Origin: Xestospongia bergquistia
Taxonomy: Eukaryota; Porifera; Demospongiae; Haplosclerida; Petrosiidae
Assembly: GCA_963965975.1 (NCBI GenBank)
Contig: OZ014412.1
Location: 14,274,849 to 14,338,848 of the forward strand
Length of the DNA: 64,000 nucleotides
Direction: 5' to 3'
Shown: positions 55,396-64,000 of the stretch, in pieces
Layout: every line of letters begins with the position of its first letter
How positions within the stretch are numbered: the stretch's first letter is position 1
Position numbers and translations under genes: made by a program
The notes under the pieces: generated by a model
Told to the model about the DNA's origin: nothing
What the model saw: the letters and a program-made list of their open reading frames with translations, nothing else
Databases searched by the model: none

Positions 55396-56974
55396 AACTT
55401 AATATAGACTATTATTTTATCTATTATTATTATAACTAACTTGGTCCATACAATTTTTAGCACTCACTATTTTAATGATTATTATAATTCTTCAAATATG
55501 TAGGCAGAATAGTAGGTTTGTTAATAATATATTTAATAGTTAACATGTTGACAGCTCAGTGAAACTAATAGTACAAGAACTGAAATCCAATTTGCAGCTA
55601 TGTTAATATATTTGTAATATATTTTTGTTTAATAAAAGACTTGATTTTTTATTAATGGAAAGGTTTTTAATACAGATTCAGGATGTACGCAGATTGTTAT
55701 TGTTAACAAGTTGTCTAAAGATTTAATAGATATATGTATGTATGTGTGTGTCTGACAAAACACTTATATTTGTATATTTGTTGATCTACAATATTATATA
55801 TGAGGTAAAATATCTGAAAGGATCTTGCTTAAGAGTTTTCTCATATTTAAAGTACAAAGTATGAAACCATCCAGCTATTGAAGTGTAGATAGAGTAAACA
55901 TCCTCTCTTTTGTGGAAGATGAATTTGGCCAATTTGATGACATAATTAATATTACCAATCAATCTGTTGTTAATGATGTATGAAGGATAGTCATTAGTCA
56001 TTTATGTAACTCTCTCTATATCTTCTAACATTAATGGGAATAAATAGTTTAAATAAGCCTTTCTTTAAGAAAAAGTGAAAAAAATAATCTACAAAATCAG
56101 TTATAGATAAATACAGTTGCAATACATGAAGAGACTTAGCAATTCATTAAACAAACTTATTCATATGATATAGCAATATTATAGGAATAGAAAAAGCAAT
56201 ACATAATTATAATGTTAACTTCCTTTTCCAAAAAATTACTCTACATAATCATTCAAACAGAATAATATTGTCAAAAGTAGTAAGTTCAAAGTATTAAGAA
56301 AATTCTAGCTATATATATAATAATTTAAATACAAAGTAAAATGTGTTAGCAAAAAAATCTAAAAGGGATTCTTTTAAGGTTAAAATTGTCTATGTGGAAA
56401 ATGCTATTTTACTTCATATTTTGTCTGGATCTCTGAATTATTTAGAATGGAATAGGCTAAATATTTCTCATAAACTATCACAACTATATATTTTGAACGT
56501 TCTGAAACGCAGAAATTCTTCATGTAGAGAAGATCTGTATTGTTAATTAATTTATTTGAATACTTTGGTACTCTATAAAAGAGTACAGAGCCTAGTAAAA
56601 ATTGTTGAAATGACTACATATATAGGACCAATGCTTAGGGCACAGGTATATAAAATATCTCCTTTGTGTTGTCTATATTGCCTTTAGCAATGAAGCAATC
56701 ATATAACTAAGAAACTCCTGATACTTATGATGGTCTACAACTACTTCATATTTCTTGATGGATAATTTGCAAATTTCGTTGAAATTGTACAGCACAAAAA
56801 CAGGCAACTTTTGAATCTGAACATACTTTCCTTACTCTCAGAATAAGCATCTTTTGGTAGTTGATCAGTCTTAGTTGAAGCTGATATTAGAAATTATATT
56901 TTAGATCCCAACTGTGAGGGTTAAATGCTGAAATGTAAAGCCTCCAATACTTTTCAAGAGAGTTAACAACTTAC
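55396..56974. other. AT-rich, no gene recognised
   Basis: Apart from short chance ORFs nothing is visible. Would be intronic if the 54-55 kb candidate exons belong to the 57-kb ankyrin gene. Confidence 0.5.
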
Positions 56975-57253
56975 CAAGTCAGGGTTATGATCATCTGCAC
57001 CCTTCTCAAGCATAGATTTAACTCCTTCGATGTCTCTTTTTTGAAGAGCATAATACAGGTTTAATTCTATTATGAAGACAGATATGTATAATATACTGTT
57101 GTATAATAAGTATATAAATCAGGCTGTTAAACTACTATATAGAATAGGCATCTCATATAAAGATATGCTTTCATCAACAGCATTGTTATGTGACTAAAGT
57201 TAATGTCAGTGTGTTGTGTCGGTATATATAACAACAAGACTTACCAGTGACAT
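56975..57253 (-). pseudogene. duplicate of ankyrin exons 1-2, frameshifted
   Basis: Exon 1 is 57253-57245 (ATGTCACTG, donor GTAAGTC). Exon 2 is 57066-56975 (92 nt, acceptor ATAATAG, donor GTAAGTTG). The useful frame LYYALQKRDIEGVKSMLEKG ADDHNPDL matches exon 2 of the 28-kb gene, and the 178-nt intron is alignable with its 185-nt intron. Exon 2 here is 4 nt shorter, so joining it to exon 1 gives AAT TAA and stops at once. Either a decayed paralogue or a gene that now starts at an unseen exon. Confidence 0.65.
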
Positions 57254-57912
57254 TTTAAACTATCAATATCACTGTTCTTTCCACTCTCAATAACATCAAG
57301 GTCTGTAGACAATTTAGGAAGTACGTAATATAGCTTGATAGTAATAATTGCTACATTTAAAAGAGGAAATTCTACTAACAATAGAGTAAAATTGGAGTAC
57401 ATCTATAACTACACACTATTTATATTATGTGATATGTATTTGTAGCAGTAGAGTAGGAACAACATTTACTTTTGGGGAGCAAAATTTTTAATGTACATAT
57501 TATTGTATATAATATAATCAAAAAGATCCAAAATATGCAGTATGGGTACTGCAATTTTGAATAAATTCAGATGCAATGTCCTTAGTGTCAATACTATCAG
57601 TTCTATCTTTGTGTACACGTAAAAGCATGCAGTGATTCAGTCTAGATTGTGTCATTGAGGCACATACACACTGACAGTTTTTAATATAATGTATTGTATA
57701 TGGGTGCACTGCTCCCATATTAAAATTATTGGTGGTACAATTGCACCCCCTGTTCCTACTCCACTGTGTAGTAGCAGTTATACATATGCATATATAATTT
57801 ACTGTGTGGGCAGGTCAACCCTATACTCTAAAGCTGTACTTTTGTCTTAATAGCACACAGGCTCTAAGGTAAAAGATTGTCACGAGCTGACAAAGAATCG
57901 CTTTGTATAAAT
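57254..57912. other. no gene recognised upstream of the ankyrin duplicate
   Basis: AT-rich; unlike the region upstream of the 28-kb start, there is no GC-rich promoter-like block here, which fits a non-functional copy. Confidence 0.5.
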
Positions 57913-58010
57913 TGTGACCTAATTTGTGAAAAGAGACCACTTCTATCAAAAAAAAATTAGTATGGACAGAAAAAGTGATTTCATTATTTTGGCGAGTTTG
58001 AGACCAAAAA
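57913..58010. mobile_element. TGTGACC-family MITE, 5' fragment
   Basis: TGTGACCTAATTTGTGAAAA then GAGACCACTTCTATCAAAA and AGTATGGACAGAAAAAGTGA match the first 100 bp of 1768-2174; the rest is missing. Confidence 0.65.
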
Positions 58011-58339
58011 ATGATATATATAAATACATTCTTCCTGACTTATAAATTATTTATAAATCAAGTTGATTAAACCTTCAAATTCACGCCCAGCAATTATTTG
58101 GGTGGAGTTACAAGAAACATCTTGATTATCTGTGATTTTAATAGTATAATGTACTGTTTTATGGATTTATTTATTAAAATTTGCATTACTAGAGCATGTT
58201 GGTATAATGTTGTCTTTGTGATTTAAAAGAAAAGTAAGGCAATATGCAGCTGGTAATATTTGAATATATTTATATAACTGTGATGAGCTCTGATAGAAAG
58301 ATAATTATAGTATGTATGCAATACTTTTAACTTTCATAA

Positions 58340-59600
58340 TGTAACTTTGTGTGGTATATTTCAAAGCATGGATGAATGTGTAGTGGTGTTTGTAGATTTT
58401 ACACTGAAATTGTGTCTGGGATCTTTTTTTCCGTCTAGCTTGGCAAACTTCGCACTGTGGGCGCCCTCCAGATGGTGTCTCCTTCTAACTGGCTCAGGAA
58501 ATGTCTGCTCACTTAGCCTCATAGGGAGAGCTCTTGTTGGTGCTACATGGCTCCTATCAACAAGACACTTATGGCCTTCTAAGAGACTTGCTACTAAGGA
58601 GAGACAAAAGTCTATAGCTAATTGAGTAAGAGTTTTCTCAGCCACAGTATTGTACAAGATGCTGGCATTTACAATAGCTAGGTCAAGTAAATGAAAGAAT
58701 AATCTCTTCCGTCACTTTCGAGATCTGTGAGAATATCCATAATATAGCACCAATTGATCAACACCTCCCATATGCAAGTTGTATTCGTCTATCATCACTG
58801 GTTTTTGTATAATCTCAACTCCTTCAGTAACTGTTCTGGTTCTACAATGTTTTTCCATCATATCATCTGTATGAAAGGTAGATATCATGTGTACCATTCT
58901 CTTGTTCTTTCACTTCAAACATATTATATTACCATCATCAATGATATCATTGTATACTTCACTTATACAGTGGTAAGGTAATTGATTGTTTATTTGTTTT
59001 TATTATTACCTGTAGCTAAACTGGTTGACTTAATGTCTCACTAAGTCCCTTCCTAATTGTCCCACATGTGTCAAATCCTTAATGTTTTAATTCTAAGAAA
59101 AGGGTAGTAATTATCATAGTACACTCTGTAACCCATATTAGAGAGAGGTGATACTAGTTCCATGACTACTTGGTGAGCAAGCCCTTTCTCAACTGAGCCA
59201 TCTTTCTCTTTCCCTAGTAACATCAATGATATTGTTCATTGGAAGGTATGTAATAATTTACCTGCATATAACTTGAAATTGTACACATAACCATTTTTTA
59301 CATCAGCTAACACCTATGCTTGGTTTTTTATGCATATACTGAATCCATGAAAGCCTGTCTTTATAACCTATTATGCTCTCATCAGCAGATAGTTCCTGAT
59401 TAAGGATGTACACAGTCTGGAACACCTTTACCACTAAATCAAAGAATGGCCTTATTTTGTCATACCATGACTGGTACGATGGGACTCCTTCTCTTCATCA
59501 TTGAGATGGAAAAACTTCATCAACAGTTCAAATCTTCTTCCAGACATAACGGCACTGAAACTTTCATTATAAAATGGCCACTTTGTACTCCAGTAAGATC
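58340..59600 (-). pseudogene. second piggyBac transposase, degraded (PGBD4-like)
   Basis: From 59470: PFFDLVVKVFQTVYILNQEL SADESIIGYKDRLSWIQYM with the first catalytic aspartate. Then, after gaps, a block at 58900-58712: MVHMISTFHTDDMMEKHCRT, VEIIQKPVMIDEYNLHMGGV DQLVLYYGYSHRSRK, with the third aspartate (GGVDQ). Finally 58657-58361: YNTVAEKTLTQLAIDFCLSL, MRLSEQTFPE and a C-terminal Cys/His-rich remnant in broken frames. The second aspartate region is not recognisable. TGA and TAG stops interrupt the frame. Sequence differs clearly from the piggyBac at 10.5-13.4 kb, so this is a separate lineage. Its TTAA ends were not found. Confidence 0.78.
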
Positions 59601-60189
59601 TGTTACACATAAATTGTTACATAAACTTAGATGTAATTATATATAAACATATGTTTATATGTATTATGTGTAAACAATAGGAAACTAGTACATAGCAAAC
59701 ATTCACTTTAGTGTAGGGAACCCCATTATTCCCATTAGCCAGTAATGGATCTACTTCTTCCCTTTACATTGGTGTTCTTATCCATTCATGTCCACATGCT
59801 TTTTGGATGTTCATTCAGATGCGCTTCAGATGAGGTAAGCATTTGCTTAGAATATCTAACTGTCTCTGTATAGATTTTTTTTTACTTCTGATGTAAAGAA
59901 AAGGTTGAAGAAATCCACTGGTAACTTCCCACTCGTGTCAACAGTTAGACCAGGTGTAGCAGTAAATGGATGTACCGAGGAGAGAAAGGAAACAAGAAGA
60001 ATAAAATAGTTAATTATTTATTTATATATTATTGTATACATACTTGTGTGGGTGGTAAAATTACTAGGAGTGGCTGAATTAGGTGGAGCACTGGGAACAG
60101 ATGTGATGGAAGTACCTTTTCACTTAATGCCTATTCCACATGAGTCAACAGAGGCTAGTAATATCCATGAAGATGATTAAAACTGCTCT

Positions 60190-60410
60190 TGAAGTAAAAT
60201 GTTATGTGAGGCATTGCTATATACCTGATGGTCTGTGCTTCTATTCAAAAGATTGTCACTACATCCAAGGCATATCACAACAACCATTTTTCATTCTCTT
60301 AACATGTGTTCAGGCTTAAGTATGCTCTAGCTACATTGACATTCTTGCTATGCTTCTTCACAGACCCTTTCTGTCTAAGTGAAGGGATGGCAACACCAGA
60401 CTAGTATTTA
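60190..60410. repeat. dispersed repeat shared with 26.3 kb
   Basis: See 26270-26610. Keeps GGCAACACCAGACTAGTATT and AAGTATGCTCTAGC-like blocks. Orientation is the same as at 26.3 kb. Confidence 0.5.
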
Positions 60411-60420
60411 ACCATCCTAG

Positions 60421-60675
60421 CATAAGGAAAAGAACCTTCATCTTTAAAGTAGATATTCCATTCCTTCTTGTTGAAGTTACTGTGAGTAACACATAATGTA
60501 TTGTACTTTATTATATATATTATTATAGTGTGGAACTCTTATAACTGAGGATATAGACAAACAAAAAGATCATCCTCACATATTACAATTTGTGGACTCT
60601 AATTATGAGCTATTGTCACAAAGATTTCTTGAAATTGAACAAGATATCATATACATATATATAGAAATCAGCTAA
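60421..60675 (+). CDS. candidate last two exons of an unrecognised gene
   Basis: Exon a, 60421-60481, follows CATCCTAG and reads IRKRTFIFKVDIPFLLVEVT up to donor GTGAGTAA. A 47-nt intron ends TATTATAG. Exon b, 60529-60675, continues in frame: CGTLITEDIDKQKDHPHILQ, FVDSNYELLSQRFLEIEQDI and a TAA. Splice sites and frame agree, and codon content looks coding, but I do not recognise the protein and no upstream exons were found. It could also be a transposon remnant, as the 220 bp before it belong to a dispersed repeat. Confidence 0.35.
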
Positions 60676-61720
60676 AAACTCAACATAATTAGTGTCAGTA
60701 CTAAATACAGTAATAAAATGTATACTAACATTATATATAGTATGTACCATATTAGAGTCAAGGAGTTATCTCATCTGTATGAATCACTATTTTACTTGTC
60801 CAACATCTACTAGATTGATCATATGAAAGAAGTTCCTAAACAAACAGATATACTTCACAATCTTTATCATACAACTAAAGTATTGGACAATTATAATTAT
60901 AATGTATTGTATTTATTATTAGCTAATTACTGAATAATAATTATTGTAGTTTGTATAATGAAAATATTATGACACTTTGAATACTAATTAGGTAGTAAAA
61001 TTTTCAATTTATTTAATTTGCTATGAAATATCACTTTGTAATGAAATATAATCAAGTACTCTGATAACAAACAAGTAATAATTAATGTGACAGCATCCTG
61101 TATCCATAATTACATTTTAACGATATTCATAGATGCTATACTACAATAAAGACAAAATTGTACAGTTCTGTATATTATAGTCTAATTGACAACTCTTAAA
61201 ATGTCACAAGATCACAAAATGGGATAAATTATGGTAACTGTAAAGTAGACATGTTTCAGAATACACCTAGGTTTTCATATACATTGTAATGTTGAAGTCC
61301 ACCATTTATGGAATACTTCTTTCATATGTAAGTAATCTAAACTAGAAAGGATTTTGCTGAGTCATTAGTTCAATAGCTAAATTTATCACTAAAGCTCTTA
61401 CAACTATTAATAAAAAGGTCATGACTTTAAGTGCACTGCATAAAAGTATTTTGTTGCCTAGCAACAGATATTAAATACCCAATTTCTAGTCCTGTTCAAA
61501 TATTTCTTTAAGGACGTTTTTGTCTTCACCAACTTTTGTTTTCATTAAGTCAGGTTTAGTAACCATATAAATCAGGTTTAGTAACCATATAAATAGAAAT
61601 CTTCTTCTCTGTAGTCTACATGTACAACAGAATACTAAGACTTAATATCAACTATGTCAGTAATGATATGTTTAATAAGTGATTTGAATATATTGTATTT
61701 GATATCTAAGAGGACTATTA
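60676..61720. other. AT-rich spacer before the satellite
   Basis: No gene seen. Near 61545-61600 a 27-bp direct duplication (CAGGTTTAGTAACCATATAA twice) is present. Confidence 0.55.
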
Positions 61721-61721
61721 C

Positions 61722-63070
61722 AGACAACTACAAACCTTAAGTTACCAGCAACCGATGTTTCTTAATTTTTTTGTTATTTCTAGGTGGAAACACTACACCC
61801 ACTTTGTAATATCCTTGACCACTATTACAATGTGGGTATGGTGTATCCACCCAGAAATAATTGAAAGAGATGAAGTACCAGTTAATTATTTCTGGGTGGA
61901 TACAACACACCCACATTGTAATAGTTTAGGATGCTCTTGTATTCAGTTAAGGATGCTCTTGTATTCATTAACTTTTGTTTTCATTAAATCTCTGTCAGGT
62001 TTATTCACTGTAAACTAGATAATAACATTTTGAGTAGCTATTTTGTACATTATTAATTACAATCCTGGTTACTAATTACTCCACACCTGTTATATATTGG
62101 ATTCTCTTGATGAATACTACCAATGTCATCTGTTTTGTTCTGTGTTATTTCTGAATGGAGGCACCACATTCACATTGTAATAGACTTGAACACATTCCCA
62201 CATCATAAAAATAACTATTACAGACAATATCCTTTGTATATTCTATTATAGGCAACATCAAACCTTAAGTTAACAGCAGTAACTGTTTCTCAAACATTTT
62301 CTGATAGTTCAGGCTAAGAAGACCACACGTACTTTGGAATAGACTCGACCACATTCCTATATTAAAAAACATCTATTATAGACAACATAAAACCTTAAGT
62401 TACCAGCAATAATTTTTAAAACATTTTTCAGTTATTTCTGGGTGGAGACACCATACCTTCTCTGGAATAGCCTCGTCCACATTCCTAAATTAAAAATGTC
62501 TATTACTGAAAACATCAAACCTTAAGATACCTGTAACAAATGTTTCATTAAAATTTTCTATTATTTCTGGGTGGAGACAACACACCAAATTTGTAATAGC
62601 CTTGACCACATTTCTCAAAAATGATTATTATAGACAACATCAAAACTTAACTTACAAGCAATAACTGTTTTTCAAGTATTTCTCTTATATCTGGGTGGAG
62701 ACACCACACCCACTTTGTAATAGATTCAAGCACATTCCTATATTATCAAAAATGATTATTATAGACAAAATCAAAACTTAACTTACAAGCAATAACTGCT
62801 TCTTTAACTTTTTTGTTATTTCTGAGTGAAGACAATGCACCCTCTTTGTAATAGCCTTCACCACATTCCTATAGTACCAAAATGATTATTATAGACAACA
62901 TCAAAAGTTAACTTACAAGCAATAACTGTTCTCAAATATTTTCTCTTATTTCTGGGTGGAGACACCACACCCACTTTGTAATAGATTCAAGCACATTCCT
63001 ATATCATCAAAATGAGTATTATAGACAAAATCAAAACTTAAGTTATCAGCAATAACTTAATAAAAAAGAC
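61722..63070. repeat. satellite array, unit about 130 bp
   Basis: Unit markers in order: ACATCAAAACTTAACTTACA, GCAATAACTG, TTATTTCTGGGTGGAGACAC, CACACCCACTTTGTAATAG, ACATTCCTATAT and GATTATTATAGACAA. Clear units start near 62245, 62376, 62504, 62634, 62767, 62897 and 63026 (partial); more diverged ones lie at 61722, 61884 and 62137. Unit lengths vary from about 127 to 133 bp. The units at 62634 and 62897 are the most alike, pointing to higher-order duplication. Confidence 0.9.
61821..61925. repeat. inverted pair of satellite units, 42-bp arms
   Basis: 61821-61862 and 61884-61925 are reverse complements with about two mismatches, separated by 21 bp. Each arm is the CTGGGTGGA...CACCC...TTGTAATAG core of the satellite unit, so one unit is present in reverse orientation. 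Confidence 0.85.
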
Positions 63071-64000
63071 ACTACATTCTCAACAAACTATTATAAAAGT
63101 TGTTCATGCAAGCTTCATTACATAATGTGTCATGTGTGTACACATGTATTCATGTACATTTATGGATACAAACTTACATTACATAATGTGTAAGTATATA
63201 GAATTTCTTCATATGTCAATCAACAAACAAGAAGAAGAGGAGAACACAGAGAAGAAAGCTGAACTTGAGAAAATAATAATAATAATAGTGATTATGAAAA
63301 GAAACATTAACCAGACACAATAGAAAATGAACACATGAACAAAAGCATGGAGTATAACTAACAATGAATGTGAAAGTAACAAAAGATGTGATAATAACAA
63401 GTGGACAGTTGAGTTTAACACACACAAATATTTTTCACATAACAGACACACTGACAGACTACAGTAACCCTTGCTATGCACCCACGCACAGTGAGGTTAA
63501 TAACAAGTGGGCAGTTGATAGCAGTAATTATGAATATTTCACATGTATTACAAACTGATTCATTCATAGACCTCACTACATGTAAGAGCAAAAATATAAT
63601 GTAGAAACTTATCTCCTTAATACAATCTAACAATAACATTGAACTGCAACAACATTGATGTACTGACAACAGTACATCAATGTACTTGAATTGAAATATA
63701 TTTATCATGAAAACAAAGAAATTTCAGGTCTACAATATATGCCTCACCTAATTCTAATTATTCTAAACAACATAGACTTTTCTGAACAAAAACAACAAAC
63801 AAACAATGGATAAAACCAACAATGGATGAACAGATGAAAACAAGGTCAATAATGATAAACACAAACATTAAAGTATGTTGTATATGTTAATGAGATGAAG
63901 ACAATACTTATGATATTAACATACTATGAATTGAATATGACTAGTGTGGACTGTGGGTTCTTGTACTAATAACAGTAACATCAAAGATGACAACATATTG
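63071..64000. other. no gene recognised at the right edge
   Basis: Contains a plus-strand frame with EEEENTEKKAELEKIIIIIV (63222-63323), which is driven by GAA/ATA-rich low-complexity DNA, and ATG-rich sequence. No splice-supported exon was found. Confidence 0.5.

Noticed and set aside
61722..63070. CRISPR-like array
   Set aside because: The repeats are contiguous units of about 130 bp without unique spacers, in animal DNA; this is a satellite.
63209..63481. Minus-strand Leu/Ile/Phe-rich ORF resembling a membrane protein
   Set aside because: Low-complexity complement of GAA and ATA repeats; no splice-supported context.
1..64000. tRNA or rRNA genes
   Set aside because: No cloverleaf with A and B box spacing and no conserved rRNA blocks were seen by eye on either strand; a covariance-model scan would be decisive.

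Overview
This window is about 64 kb of AT-rich animal nuclear DNA. Genes are split into many short exons with GT...AG borders, several introns are only about 47-55 nt, ankyrin and ABC-transporter exons are animal-like, and decayed transposons are dense. No operons, Shine-Dalgarno sites, tRNAs, rRNAs or CRISPR arrays were seen. A sponge or another early-branching metazoan is my best guess, by inference only. Almost every gene-like object is broken; the one intact gene model is a small ankyrin-repeat gene. Layout: (1) 1-28,380, minus strand: a five-exon ankyrin gene of 172 codons, all introns in phase 0, spread over 28 kb. Its introns of 8.4, 14.5 and 4.7 kb act as transposon traps. They hold gypsy LTR-retroelement fragments, a FAR1/ZSWIM-like Mutator-type element with a complete TTAA-flanked piggyBac inside it, a Tc1/IS630-like element inside a gypsy protease gene, a 981-bp TIR element inside a gypsy RNase H region, a MULE fragment, and several MITE families.

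(2) 28.8-50.6 kb: a direct tandem segmental duplication. Each copy has a degenerate transposase-like ORF (plus strand) and then a roughly 26-exon gene (minus strand) for an ABCG-type transporter. The layout is unusual: an N-terminal ectodomain and TM segment, an ABCG nucleotide-binding domain, an ABC2 membrane domain and a C-terminal tail of about 530 residues. Both copies carry different inactivating lesions: frameshifts, nonsense codons, lost splice donors and exon deletions. The first copy also has a 1.25-kb internal tandem duplication of four transmembrane-domain exons plus part of a fifth.

(3) 50.6-64 kb: mostly gene-poor. It holds a few unrecognised candidate exons, a frameshifted second copy of the first two ankyrin exons at 57 kb, a degraded piggyBac at 58.3-59.6 kb, a two-exon gene end at 60.4 kb, and a satellite array with a unit of about 130 bp at 61.7-63.1 kb.

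The genes show no common pathway. The story of the window is structural: tandem duplication, nested transposition and gradual decay. All exon borders were read by eye from splice consensus and reading frame; no search or alignment program was run.
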